Source of the DNA: Closterium sp. Naga37s-1
Taxonomy: Eukaryota > Streptophyta > Zygnematophyceae > Desmidiales > Closteriaceae
Assembly (NCBI GenBank): GCA_947471745.1
Contig: CANJKZ010000503.1
Coordinates: forward strand, 124,001-188,000
DNA: 64,000 nt
Direction of reading: 5' to 3'
Shown: piece by piece, positions 36,441 to 50,100 of the stretch
Position numbering within the stretch: the stretch's first letter is position 1
Layout: each line of letters starts with the position of its first letter
Program-made: the position numbers and the translations under genes
The notes under the pieces: model-generated
Told to the model about the DNA's origin: nothing
Seen by the model: the letters and a program-made list of their open reading frames with translations, nothing else
Database searches by the model: none

Positions 36441-39400
36441 CTTGAAATTTTGCACTCGCTTGGCCCTTGTTCTTGCAACTTTGCAATCGCTAGGCCCTTG
36501 TTCTTGCAATTTTGCACACGCTAGGCCCTTGTTCTTGCAGTTTGGCACACGCTAGGCCCTTGTTCTTGCAATTTTGCACTCGCTAGGCCCTTGTTCTTGC
36601 TATTTTGCATACGCTAGGCCCTTGTTCTTGCAGTTTTCACTCGCTAGGCCCTTGTTCTTGCAATTTTGCACTCTCTAGGCCCTTGTTCTTGAAATTTTGC
36701 ACATGCTAGGCCCTTGTTCTTCCAATTTTGCACTCTCTAGGCCCTTGTTCTTGAAATTTTGCACATGCTAGGCCCTTGTTCTTGCAATTTTGCACACGCT
36801 AGGCCCTTGTTCTTGCAATTTTGCACACGCTAGGCCCTTGTTCTTGAAATTTTGCACACGCTAGGCCCTTGTTCTTGAAATTTTGCACATGCTAGGCCAT
36901 TGTTCTTGCAATTTTGCACTCGCTAGGCCCTTGTTCTTGCTATTTTGCACACGCTAGGCCCTTGTTCTTGCAATTTTTCACTCGCTAGGCCTTTGTTCTT
37001 GCAATTTTGCACACGCTAGGCCCTTGAACTTGCAATTTTGCACTCGCTAGGCCCTTTTTCTTGCTATTTTGCACACGCTAGGCCCTTGTTGTTGCTATTT
37101 TGCACACGCTAGGCTCTTGTTCTTGAAATTTTGCACTCGCTTGGCCCTTGTTCTTGCAATTTTGCAATCGCTAGGCCCTTGTTCTTGCAATTTTGCATAC
37201 GCTAGGCCCTTCTTGCAATTTGGCACACACTAGGCCCTTGTTCTTGCAATTTTGCACTCGCTAGGATCTTGTTCTTGCTATTTTGCACACGCTAGGCCTT
37301 TGTTCTTGCAATTTTGCACACGCTAGGCCCTTGTTCTTGAAATTTTGCACACGCTAGGCCCTTGTTCTTGAAATTTTGCACACGCTAGGCCCTTATTCTT
37401 GAAATTTTGCACACGCTAGGCCCTTGTTCTTGCAATTTTGCACACGCTAGGCCCTTGTTCTTGCTATTTTGCACACGCTAGGCACTTGTTCTTGAAATTT
37501 CGCACACGCTAGGCCCTTGTACTTGAAATTTTGCACACGCTAGGCCCTTGTTCTTGCAATTTTGCACACGCTAGGCCCTTGTTCTTGCAATTTTGCACTC
37601 GCTAGGCCCTTGTTCTTGCTATTCTGCACACGCTAGGCCCTTGTTCTTGCAATTTTTCACTCGCTAGGCCTTTGTTTTTGCAATTTTGCACTCTCTAGGC
37701 CCTTGTTCTTGCAATATTGCACTCGCTAGGCCCTTGTTCTTGCTATTTTTCACACGCTAGGCCCTTGTTCATGCAATTTTGCAAACGCTAGGCCCTTGTT
37801 CTTGAACTTTTGCACACGCTAGGCCCTTGTTCTTGCAATTTTGCACACGCTAGGCCCTTGTTCTTGCAATTTTGCACACGCTAGGCCCTTGTTCTTGCAA
37901 TTTTGCACACGCTAGGCCCTTGTTCTTGCTATTTTGCATACGCTAGGCCCTTGTTCTTGCAATTTTGCACACGCTAGGCCCTTGTTCTTGCAATTTTGCA
38001 CTTGCTAGGCCCTTGTTCTTGCAATTTTGCACTCGCTAGGCCCTTATTCTTGGAATTTTGCAATCGCTAGGCCCTTGTTCTTGCAATTTTGCACTTGCTA
38101 GGCCCTTGTTCTTGCAATTTTGCACACGCTAGGCCCTTGTTCTTGCTATTTTGCACACGCTAGGCCCTTTTTCTTGCAATTTTGCACACGCTAGGCCCTT
38201 GTTCATGCAATTTTGCACACGCTAGGCCCTTGTTCTTGCAATTTTGCACACGCTAGGCCCTTGTTCTTGAAATTTTGCACACGCTAGGCCCTTGTTCTTG
38301 CAATTTTGCACTCGCTAGGCCCTTTTTCTTTCTATTTTGCACACGCTAGGCCCTTGTTGTTGCTATTTTGCACACGCTAGGCCCTTGTTCTTGAAATTTT
38401 GCACTCGCTTGGCCCTTGTTCTTGCAATTTTGCAATCGCTAGGCCCTTGTTCTTGCAATTTTGCACACGCTAGGCCCTTCTTGCAATTTGGCACACGCTA
38501 GGCCCTTGTTCTTGCAATTTTGCACTCGCTAGGATCTTGTTCTTGCTATTTTGCACACGCTAGGCCTTTGTTCTTGCAATTTTGCACACGCTAGGCCCTT
38601 GTTCTTGAAATTTTGCACACGCTAGGCCCTTGTTCTTGAAATTTTGCACACGCTAGGCCCTTGTTCTTGCAATTTTGCACACGCTAGGCCCTTGTTCTTG
38701 CAATTTTGCACTCGCTAGGCCCTTGTTCTTGCTATTTTGCACACGCTAGGCCCTTGTTCTTGCAATTATTCACTCGCTAGGCCCTTGTTCTTGCAATTTT
38801 GCACTCTCTAGGCCCTTGTTCTTGAAATTTTGCACACGCTAGGCCCTTGTTCTTGCAATTTTACACACGCTAGGCCCTTAATCTTGCAATTTTGCACTCG
38901 CTAGGCCCTTGTTCTTGCTATTTTGCACACGCTAGGCCCTTGTTCTTGCAATTTTTCACTCGCTAGGCCCTTGTTCTTGCAATTCTGCACTCTCTAGGCC
39001 CTTGTTCTTGCAATTTTGCACTCGCTAGGCCCTTGTTCTTGCTATTTTTCACACGCTAGGCCCTTGTTCATGCAATTTTGCACACGCTAGGCCCTTGTTC
39101 TTGAATTTTTGCACATGCTAGGCCCTTGTTCTTGCAATTTTGAACACACTTGGCCCTTGTTCTTGCTATTTTGCACATGCTAGGCCCTTGTTCTTGCAAT
39201 TTTTCACTCGCTAGGCCCTTGTTCTTGCAATTTTGCACTCTCTAGGCCCTTGTTCTTGCAATTTTGCACTCGCTAGGCCCTTGTTCTTGCTATTTTTCAC
39301 ACGCTAGGCCCTTGTTCATGCAATTTTGAACACGCTAGGCCCTTGTTCTTGAAATATTGCACACACTAAGCCCTTGTTCTTCCAATTTTGCACACGCTAG

Positions 39401-42400
39401 GCCCTTGTTCTTGAAATTTTGCACACGCTAGGCCCTTGTTCTTGAAATTTTGCACACGCTAGGCCCTTGTTCTTGCAATTTTGCACACGCTAGGCCATTG
39501 TTCTTGCAATTTTGCACTCGCTAGGCCCTTGTTCTTGCTATTTTGCACACGCTAGGCCCTTGTTCTTGCAATTTTTCACTCGCTATGCCTTTGTTCTTGC
39601 AATTTTGCACACGCTAGGCCCTTGAACTTGCAATTTTGCACTCGCTAGGCCCTTTTTCTTGCTATTTTGCACACGCTAGGCCCTTGTTGTTGCTATTTTG
39701 CACATGCTAGGCCCTTGTTCTTGAAATTTTGCACACGCTAGGCCCTTGTTCTTGAAAATTTGCACACGCTAGGCCCTTGTTCTTGCAATTTTGCACACGC
39801 TAGGCCCTTGTTCTTGCAATTTTGCACTCGCTAGGCCCATGTTCTTGCTATTTTGCACACGCTAGGCCCTTGTTCTTGCAATTATTCACTCGCTAGGCCC
39901 TTGTTCTTGCAATTTTGCACTCTCTAGGCCCTTGTTCTTGAAATTTTGCACACGCTAGGCCCTTGTTCTTGCAATTTTGCACACGCTAGGCCCTTAATCT
40001 TGCAATTTTGCACTCGCTAGGCCCTTGTTCTTGCTATTTTGCACACGCTAGGCCCTTGTTCTTGCAATTTTTCACTCGCTAGGCCCTTGTTCTTGCAATT
40101 TTGCACTCTCTAGGCCCTTGTTCTTGCAATTTTGCACTCGCTAGGCCCTTGTTCTTGCTATTTTTCACACGCTAGGCCCTTGTTCATGCAATTTTGCACA
40201 CGCTAGGCCCTTGTTCTTGAATTTTTGCACACGCTAGGCCCTTGTTCTTGCAATTTTGCACACGCTAGGCCCTTGTTCTTGCAATTTTGAACACACTTGG
40301 CCCTTGTTCTTGCTATTTTGCACACGCTAGGCCCTTGTTCTTGCAATTTTTTACTCGCTAGGCCCTTGTTCTTGCAATTTTGCACTCTCTAGGCCCTTGT
40401 TCTTGCAATTTTGCACTCGCTAGGCCCTTGTTCTTGCTATTTTTCACACGCTAGGCCCTTGTTCATGCAATTTTGAACACGCTAGGCCCTTGTTCTTGAA
40501 AATTTTCACACACTAAGCCCTTGTTCTTCCAATTTTGCACACGCTAGGCCCTTGTTCTTGCAATTTTGCACACACTTGGCCCTTGTTCTTGCTATTTTGC
40601 ACACGCTAGGCCCTTGTTCTTGCTATTTTGCACACGCTAGGCCCTTGTTCTTGCAATTTTGCACTCGCTAGGCCCTTGTTCATGCAATTTTGCACTCGCT
40701 AGGCCCTTGTTCTTGCTATTTTGCACACGCTAGGCCCTTGTTCTTGAAATTTTGCACACGCTAGGCCCTTGTTCTTGAAATTTTGCACACGCTAGGCCCT
40801 TGTTCTTGCAATTTTGCACACGCTAGGCCCTTGTTCTTGCAATTTTGCACTCGCTAGGCACTTTTCTTGCAATTTTGCACACGCTAGGCCCTTGTTCTTG
40901 CAATTATTCACTCGCTAGGCCCTTGTTCTTGCAATTTTGCACTCTCTAGGCCCTTATTCTTGAAATTTTGCACTCGCTTGGCCCTTGTTCTTGCAACTTT
41001 GCAATCGCTAGGCCCTTGTTCTTGCAATTTTGCACACGGTAGGCCCTTGTTCTTGCAGTTTGGCACACGCTAGGCCCTTGTTCTTGCAATTTTGCACTCG
41101 CTAGGTCCTTGTTCTTGCTATTTTGCATACGCTAGGCCCTTGTTCTTGCAATTTTTCACTCGCTAGGCCGTTGTTCTTGCAATTTTGCACTCTCTAGGCC
41201 CTTATTCTTGAAATTTTGCACACGCTAGGCCCTTGTTCTTGCAATTTTGCACACGCTAGGCCCTTGTTCTTGCTATTTTGCACACGCTAGGCACTTGTTC
41301 TTGAAATTTCGCACACGCTAGGCCCTTGTACTTGAAATTTTGCACACGCTAGGCCCTTGTTCTTGCAATTTTGCACACGCTAGGCCCTTGTTCTTGCAAT
41401 TTTGCACTCGCTAGGCCCTTGTTCTTGCTATTCTGCACACGCTAGGCCCTTGTTCTTGCAATTTTTCACTCGCTAGGCCTTTGTTTTTGCAATTTTGCAC
41501 TCTCTAGGCCCTTGTTCTTGCAATATTGCACTCGCTAGGCCCTTGTTCTTGCTATTTTTCACACGCTAGGCCCTTGTTCATGCAATTTTGCAAACGCTAG
41601 GCCCTTGTTCTTGAACTTTTGCACACGCTAGGCCCTTGTTCTTGCAATTTTGCACACGCTAGGCCCTTGTTCTTGCAATTTTGCACACGCTAGGCCCTTG
41701 TTCTTGCAATTTTGCACACGCTAGGCCCTTGTTCTTGCTATTTTGCATACGCTAGGCCCTTGTTCTTGCAATTTTGCACACGCTAGGCCCTTGTTCTTGC
41801 AATTTTGCACTTGCTAGGCCCTTGTTCTTGCAATTTTGCACTCGCTAGGCCCTTATTCTTGGAATTTTGCAATCGCTAGGCCCTTGTTCTTGCAATTTTG
41901 CACTTGCTAGGCCCTTGTTCTTGCAATTTTGCACACGCTAGGCCCTTGTTCTTGCTATTTTGCACACGCTAGGCCCTTTTTCTTGCAATTTTGCACACGC
42001 TAGGCCCTTGTTCATGCAATTTTGCACACGCTAGGCCCTTGTTCTTGCAATTTTGCACACGCTAGGCCCTTGTTCTTGAAATTTTGCACACGCTAGGCCC
42101 TTGTTCTTGCAATTTTGCACTCGCTAGGCCCTTTTTCTTTCTATTTTGCACACGCTAGGCCCTTGTTGTTGCTATTTTGCACACGCTAGGCCCTTGTTCT
42201 TGAAATTTTGCACTCGCTTGGCCCTTGTTCTTGCAATTTTGCAATCGCTAGGCCCTTGTTCTTGCAATTTTGCACACGCTAGGCCCTTCTTGCAATTTGG
42301 CACACGCTAGGCCCTTGTTCTTGCAATTTTGCACTCGCTAGGATCTTGTTCTTGCTATTTTGCACACGCTAGGCCTTTGTTCTTGCAATTTTGCACACGC

Positions 42401-45400
42401 TAGGCCCTTGTTCTTGAAATTTTGCACACGCTAGGCCCTTGTTCTTGAAATTTTGCACACGCTAGGCCCTTGTTCTTGCAATTTTGCACACGCTAGGCCC
42501 TTGTTCTTGCAATTTTGCACTCGCTAGGCCCTTGTTCTTGCTATTTTGCACACGCTAGGCCCTTGTTCTTGCAATTATTCACTCGCTAGGCCCTTGTTCT
42601 TGCAATTTTGCACTCTCTAGGCCCTTGTTCTTGAAATTTTGCACACGCTAGGCCCTTGTTCTTGCAATTTTGCACACGCTAGGCCCTTAATCTTGCAATT
42701 TTGCACTCGCTAGGCCCTTGTTCTTGCTATTTTGCACACGCTAGGCCCTTGTTCTTGCAATTTTTCACTCGCTAGGCCCTTGTTCTTGCAATTTTGCACT
42801 CTCTAGGCCCTTGTTCTTGCAATTTTGCACTCGCTAGGCCCTTGTTCTTGCTATTTTTCACACGCTAGGCCCTTGTTCATGCAATTTTGCACACGCTAGG
42901 CCCTTGTTCTTGAATTTTTGCACACGCTAGGCCCTTGTTCTTGCAATTTTGCACATGCTAGGCCCTTGTTCTTGCAATTTTGAACACACTTGGCCCTTGT
43001 TCTTGCTATTTTGCACACGCTAGGCCCTTGTTCTTGCAATTTTTCACTCGCTAGGCCCTTGTTCTTGCAATTTTGCACTCTCTAGGCCCTTGTTCTTGCA
43101 ATTTTGCATTCGCTAGGCCCTTGTTCTTGCTATTTTTCACACGCTAGGCCCTTGTTCATGCAATTTTGAACACGCTAGGCCCTTGTTCTTGAAATGTTTC
43201 ACACACTAAGCCCTTGTTCTTCCAATTTTGCACACGCTAGGCCCTTGTTTTTGCAATTTTGCACACACTTGGCCCTTGTTCTTGCTATTTTGCACACGCT
43301 AGGCCCTTGTTCTTGCTATTTTGCACACGCTAGGCCCTTGTTCTTGAAATTTTGCACACGCTAGGCCCTTGTTCTTGCAATTTTGCACACGCTAGGCCCT
43401 TGTTCTTGCAATTTTGCACTCGCTAGGCACTTTTTCTTGCTATTTTGCACACGCTAGGCCCTTGTTCTTGCAATTATTCACTCGCTAGGCCTTTGTTTTT
43501 GCAATTTTGCACTCTCTAGGCCCTTGTTCTTGCAATTTTGCACTCGCTAGGCCCTTGTTCTTGCTATTTTTCACACGCTAGGCCCTTGTTCATGCAATTT
43601 TGCAAACGCTAGGCCCTTGTTCTTGAACTTTTGCACACGCTAGGCCCTTGTTCTTGCAATTTTGCACACGCTAGGCCCTTGTTCTTGCAATTTTGCACAC
43701 GCTAGGCCCTTGTTCTTGCAATTTTGCACACGCTAGGCCCTTGTTCTTGCTATTTTGCATACGCTAGGCCCTTTTTCTTGCAATTTTGCACACGCTAGGC
43801 CCTTGTTCTTGCAATTTTGCACTCGCTAGGCCCTTGTTCTTGCAATTTTGCACTCGCTAGGCCCTTATTCTTGGAATTTTGCAATCGCTAGGCCCTTGTT
43901 CTTGCAATTTTGCACTTGCTAGGCCCTTGTTCTTGCAATTTTGCACACGCTAGGCCCTTGTTCTTGCTATTTTGCACACGCTAGGCCCCTTTTCTTGCAA
44001 TTTTGCACACGCTAGGCCCTTGTTCATGCAATTTTGCACACGCTAGGCCCTTGTTCTTGCAATTTTGCACATGCTAGGCCCTTGTTCTTGAAATTTTGCA
44101 CACGCTAGGCCCTTGTTCTTGCAATTTTGCACTCGCTAGGCCCTTTTTCTTGCTATTTTGCACACGCTAGGCCCTTGTTGTTGCTATTTTGCACACGCTA
44201 GGCCCTTCTTCTTGAAATTTTGCACTCGCTTGGCCCTTGTTCTTGCAATTTTGCAATCGCTAGGCCCTTGTTCTTGCAATTTTGCACACGCTAGGCCCTT
44301 CTTGCAATTTGGCACACGCTAGGCCCTTGTTCTTGCAATTTTGCACACGCTAGGCCCTTGTTCTTGAAATTTTGCACACGCTAGGCCCTTGTTCTTGCAA
44401 TTTTGCACACGCTAGGCCCTTGTTCTTGCAATTTTGCACTTGCTAGGCCCTTGTTCTTGCTATTTTGCACACGCTAGGCCCTTGTTCTTGCAATTATTCA
44501 CTCGCTAGGCCCTTGTTCTTGCAATTTTGCACTCTCTAGGCCCTTGTTCTTGAAATTTTGCACACGCTAGGCCCTTGTTCTTGCAATTTTGCACACGCTA
44601 GGCCCTTAATCTTGCAATTTTGCACTCGCTAGGCCCTTGTTCTTGCTATTTTGCACACGCTAGGCCCTTGTTCTTGCAATTTTTCACTCGCTAGGCCCTT
44701 GTTCTTGCAATTTTGCACTCTCTAGGCCCTTGTTCTTGCAATTTTGCACTCGCTAGGCCCTTGTTCTTGCTATTTTTCACACGCTAGGCCCTTGTTCATG
44801 CAATTTTGCACACGCTAGGCCCTTGTTCTTGAATTTTTGCACACGCTAGGCCCTTGTTCTTGCAATTTTGCACACGCTAGGCCCTTGTTCTTGCAATTTT
44901 GAACACACTTGGCCCTTGTTCTTGCTATTTTGCACACGCTAGGCCCTTGTTCTTGCAATTTTTCACTCGCTAGGCCCTTGTTCTTGCAATTTTGCACTCT
45001 CTAGGCCCTTGTTCTTGCAATTTTGCATTCGCTAGGCCCTTGTTCTTGCTATTTTTCACACGCTAGGCCCTTGTTCATGCAATTCTGAACACGCTAGGCC
45101 CTTGTTCTTGAAATGTTTCACACACTAAGCCCTTGTTCTTCCAATTTTGCACACGCTAGGCCCTTGTTCTTGCAATTTTGCACACACTTGGCCCTTGTTC
45201 TTGCTATTTTGCACACGCTAGGCCCTTGTTCTTGCTATTTTGCACACGCTAGGCCCTTGTTCTTGCAATTTTGCACTCGCTAGGCCCTTGTTCATGCAAT
45301 TTTGCACTCGCTAGGCCCTTGTTCTTGCTATTTTGCACACGCTAGGCCCTTGTTCTTGAAATTTTGCACACGCTAGGCCCTTGTTCTTGAAATTTTGCAC

Positions 45401-46250
45401 ACGCTAGGCCCTTGTTCTTGCAATTTTGCACACGCTAGGCCCTTGTTCTTGCAATTTTGCACTCTCTAGGCCCTTGTTCTTGAAATTTTGCACTCGCTTG
45501 GCCCTTGTTCTTGCAACTTTGCAATCGCTAGGCCCTTGTTCTTGCAATTTTGCACACGCTAGGCCCTTGTTCTTGCAGTTTGGCACACGCTAGGCCCTTG
45601 TTCTTGCAATTTTGCACTCGCTAGGTCCTTGTTCTTGCTATTTTGCATACACTAGGCCCTTGTTCTTGCAATTTTTCACTCGCTAGGCCGTTGTTCTTGC
45701 AATTTTGCACTCTATAGGCCCTTATTCTTGAAATTTTGCATACGCTAGGCCCTTGTTCTTGAAATTTTGCACTCGCTAGGCCCTTGTTCTTGCAATTTTG
45801 CACTCGCTAGGCCCTCGTTCTTGCAATTTTGCACACGCTAGGCCCTTGTTCTTGCAATTTTGCACTCGCTAGGCCCTTGTTCTTGGAATTTTGCAATCGC
45901 TAGGCCCTTGTTCTTGCAATTTTGCACTTGCTAGGCCCTTGTTCTTGCAATTTTGCACACGCTAGGCCCTTGTTCTTGCTATTTTGCACACACTAGGCCC
46001 TTTTTCTTGCAATTTTGCACACGCTAGGCCCTTGTTCATGCAATTTTGCACACGCTAGGCCCTTGTTCATGCAATTTTGCACACGCTAGGCCCTTGTTCT
46101 TGCAATTTTGCACACGCTAGGCCCTTGTTCTTGAAATTTTGCACACGCTAGGCCCTTGTTCTTGCAATTTTGCACACGCTAGGCCCTTGTTCTTGCTATT
46201 TTGCACACACTAGGCCCTTTTCCTTGCAATTTTGCACACGCTAGGCCCTT

Positions 46251-46255
46251 GTTCA
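46251..46255. repeat. target-site duplication GTTCA (left)
   Basis: GTTCA directly before the TGTTATAG terminus is repeated directly after the far LTR end at 52739-52743. Five bp is the usual copia duplication size. Confidence 0.93.
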
Positions 46256-47074
46256 TGTTATAGTCACAATAGGCTTGAATGTGCCTATAACGAAAGATAG
46301 AGAGCACAGACGGATTTCTGCACAGCGGCTTCAAACGTTGATAGCGTTCTGCTCACTGCTGCAAATGACTTGACTCAAATTGGACCTGGAGCGTCTTCAC
46401 GTCGTCTACAATTAGCAATTTAGATTGCACGATTTGATAAAGAAGTGACGACACAGCGTCAGTTTGAACGAACGGTACTATGGCAGCCACTATAGTCTTA
46501 GAACACAAGATAGGAAGAGTTACGAGTTGGGAATGACTCCCAGCTCCTACAAACCCCAAGAGCCGAGGTACAGTGATGTGGAACAGTGCCACACTGTCCC
46601 CAACCACGAAGGGTCTCGAAACTACCCTTCACTAGGGCCTACACCAAGTGAAATGTTACACTACACAAAGTAATGTAACTATCTTCAATATCTTGAGGTG
46701 TACCCTTTTGGCAAGCTTCGAAATCACTTGAGGCTTGACACCAAGGCTCGGGCTCTTCATCACAAACTCATCCTTGAGTTCTTGATGGGTCTGCTGCACA
46801 CACCTGCGACACGCCGAACGTTCGACACAGGACAAAATAGAAACCGCGCACGACAAAATAGAAACCGCGCGCGAGACACAAACGACCGCGTAACACGCGT
46901 CTAGCGATAACTCGCTATTGACTCGACACACACACTCGACATCATGACTCAACATTCACACACAATTATAAGCATGAAATATATATTATCCCATGTTCTC
47001 CTACCATTCCATACACACACACATTCACGCACACGGACAACAAGCCGAGTGCAAACCGTAGGGTTGCACCAACA
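46256..47074 (-). repeat. 3' LTR of the nested copia element (left copy, 819 bp)
   Basis: It is bounded by TGTTATAGTC on the left and GCACCAACA on the right, and matches the right copy throughout at an offset of 5664 bp. It contains a 21-bp-period duplication of GACAAAATAGAAACCGCGC (46831-46849 and 46852-46870). Short open frames inside it occur identically in both LTRs and are not recognisable proteins. Confidence 0.95.
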
Positions 47075-47085
47075 AACTCCCCCTC
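47075..47085 (-). other. polypurine tract of the nested copia element
   Basis: Read on the minus strand this is GAGGGGGAGTT, directly before the LTR terminus. It is the expected plus-strand primer and lies between the pol stop (47116) and the 3' LTR. Confidence 0.85.
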
Positions 47086-47115
47086 GGATTGTTGGCCTTA
47101 GGATATGTTGCTCTC

Positions 47116-50100
47116 TCAGTTCAGAGCCATCCCAGCCAGCTTGCAACACTTCCAATGCTGCTGCTCCACCAGCCTCTTGGTCATCATGTCAGCCGGCTGC
47201 CCCGTGGTCTTCACGTAGCGCAACTCAACTTCACCCGCGGTTACCATGCTCCTCGTCCAATGCCACTTCACCCTCATGTGCTTCGTGAGTCCATGCAACA
47301 CAGGGTCCTTAGCAAGAGCAATGGCACCCTGGCTGTCACAGTACAGTGGGGTAGGTCCTTCCTGCTCCTCCCCCAATTCAGCCAACAAACGCCGCTGCCA
47401 CACAATCTCCCGTACGGCACGGAAGAGTGCCATGTACTCGGACTCCACCGAGCTCAAAGCTTGGTCAACCTGCTTCTTGCTCTCCCAAGCAGTTGGGCTT
47501 CCACCAACACAGCATATGAAGCCTTCCACACTTGTCATGTCCTCTGGTTCTGATGCATATGAAGCATCCGAGTAGGCGGTGAGGAACAAACGCCCGGGTT
47601 CAACACCATCCGCGCCCTTTTGGCGCCTTTGTGCCGCCGCCGAGTATTGCAGCCCAACGGTCGGTGTTTGGCCAAGATACTTGGCCACCCTCATTCCAGC
47701 TGCTACCTGCTCCTCATTAGGGCATTGCACAACCCTAGCCAGCTGCCCGGTAGCAAACGCGACGTCCGGTCGGGTGTTTACCGCCGCATACATGAGGCTG
47801 CCCACCAACGAGTGAAATCGGCGCCTCTCCTCTTCACCAACGCTCTCCTCCTCTGGTCCCTTCACACACTTGAACCCAGAGGGAAAGGGTGTAGCCACAT
47901 GGCCTTCACTCTGCCCAAAGTTGGCAGCCAATGCCTCCAGGTACTTTCGTTGATGCACCCGCATGCACCGCTTCTCCACATCTCGTTCGATGTGGAGCCC
48001 AAGGTAGAAGTTCACGTCACCAAGGGCCTTGCACTTGAACTTGTCTTGAAGCTTCAACATCACCTCCTTCACAAGGTCAGAAGAGGGTGAGAAAATGAGG
48101 ATGTCATCCACATAAACCACCATGAAACTCCTCTGCTCCCCCTCGCCAAGCATGAACAAGGAGTGATCGGCCGTTGAGGGAGTGAAGCCGATCCCCTCCA
48201 ACACTTCGCGCAGCTTCATGTACCATTGCCTAGGGGCCTGCTTCAGCCCATAGAGGGCCTTCTTCAGCTTCCACACTCTGCCACTACCATCATCAAACCC
48301 CTCTGGCTGCGCCATAAAAATCTCCTCCTCAAGGATGCCGTTAAGGAATGCCGTTACGATGTCCATTTGCTTTACTACCCATCCTTTGATGGCGGCTCCC
48401 GCGAATAGGGTTCGCAGCGTCGTCGGCTTCACCACAGGGGCAAACAGCTCCTTGAAGTCCACCTTCTCCTTCTGCTGGTACCCCTTGGCTACAAGCCTAG
48501 ACTTGTAGCGCTCGATCTTGCCGTCGGCATCCGACTTGATTTTGAAGAGCCACTTGGACGTTATCGCCGTACGCCCCTCCGGTAGCTCCACCAATTCAAA
48601 CGTGTCATTCTCCTCGATGCTCTTCAGCTCACTCTCCATGGCCTTCTTCCACTCCTCAGCATCACTACTCTCCAAAGGCTCCTTGAGAGTTGCTGGTTCT
48701 CCCGGCATCTCCACCGGAGAGAAGAACGCGAAGGCACACTCCTCGTAGTCACTCTCCTCGTCGTCTCCGACCATCATTGCCGCTCCGGCCAGGGCTGTCT
48801 TGCCCTGCTTTCCCGGCGCATCATAGGTCAGCCTATTAGGGGGTTGAACTCTCCTCTTCCCCCTTCCTTCCTCCTCAGCTGCAGGGACTTGAAGGCCTTG
48901 GCGTTGCTGCGGTGTGGCTCGAATCCGTGGAGCACTCGTAGTACGGGAAGGGAGTGACGGTGCACGCTCGCTCACTTGCTGCACCTCCTCCTCTTCTTCC
49001 TCTGCATCATTGGCCTCCTCTCCCCCATTCACAAGGGAGGATTGCCTTGTGGTTGTGCTGCCGCTGCTCAGCTCCAAAGGCAGCTCCACATGCTCCAAAC
49101 CGGAACTATTCACCTCCCCAAACCGCACGCCTATCTTCGCCTCATTCTCCGCCTTCCAATCCTTGTACATGAAGTTCTCCATGAACTTGCAGTCCCTGCT
49201 CACCAAGAACTTCTTGGTGAATGGGTCCCAAAGAAGCCATCCCTTGCTGTTTTGAGCCATGCCCAAGTGCACGGCCCACACCGCCTTGGCACCAAGCTTG
49301 TTGTGCCGAAGATGCTTAGGCACGAGCGCCATGCACATGCACCCGAACACCCGAAGCATATCCACCTTTGGCTTCCTTCCTAGCCACTCCACATAGGGCA
49401 CCCATTTGTCTGCTCCCACATGAGTCAAGGCTCTGTTCTTGGCCACACACGTGCTCCGCACCGCATCAGGCCAGAAATAGTCGGGTAGCCCGGCTTCAAT
49501 GAGCAACCCGCGTGCCGCCTCCGTGATTGTGCGGTTCGCTCGCTCGGCGATGCCGTTCATTGCAGGGGAGTATGGCATGGTGAGGGAGTGCCGAATACCA
49601 TTCTTCTTCAGCCACAACCCAAACTCCTTGCTCAGGAACTCTCCCCCTCGATCGGTGCGGATTGACTTGACTAGACGGTCTTGTTGCCGCTCCACCATCG
49701 GGAACCAATCCGTCTTCAACGTTTCAGCCACGTCGCTCTTCTTGGCCAGCACGTACACCCAAGTCATGCGGGTGTAGACGTCGACAATGGTGAGAAAATA
49801 CTCAGCTCCAGCAGCTCCAAGCTTCAGGGGGCCCACCACGTCCATCACCACCTCATCAAGCGGTGCCTTTGCCGTTGCCTCCGAACTAGGGAACGGAAAC
49901 CGGGTGAACTTGGCTTGAATGCACGTCGGGCAGCCAAGCACCTCATCGGGCTCCCCCTTCACACGTATGCCAGCAACCATCTCATTCTTCACTAGCTGCT
50001 GCAAGATGGGCAGGGCCACATGCCCCATGCGCCGATGCAAGGTGAGCCAATCACACTCCCCCGTAGCCGAAGTTGGATTGGAGAATGCCGCGCTCGCAAT

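Larger units (their letters stand above)
17231..46255. repeat. 31-bp minisatellite array, left arm (~29 kb, ~936 units)
   Basis: The consensus monomer is CTAGGCCCTTGTTCTTGC followed by AATTTTGCACACG, 31 bp in all, repeated head to tail without spacers. Recurrent variants include CTATTTT or GAAATTTT for CAATTTT, ACTCG for ACACG, TTCATGC for TTCTTGC, ATTATTCAC, CTTGG for CTAGG, and a 28-bp form CCCTTCTTGCAATTTGG. These variants recur in fixed orders over kilobases, giving higher-order repeats. The monomer contains the short dyad TGCAA-TT-TTGCA. The minus-strand open frames of 60-69 codons appear only where CTTGG or similar variants remove the TAG that occurs once per 93 bp, and they are not genes. 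Confidence 0.97.

Noticed and set aside
17231..46255. A CRISPR-like array of ~31-bp repeats
   Set aside because: The units are contiguous with no unique spacers, number in the hundreds, lie beside eukaryotic LTR elements and have no cas genes. It is a minisatellite.
46353..46955. Short open frames inside the left LTR, repeated in the right LTR (52017-52619)
   Set aside because: Identical in both LTRs because the LTRs are copies; no recognisable protein, and they lie in regulatory/untranslated sequence.
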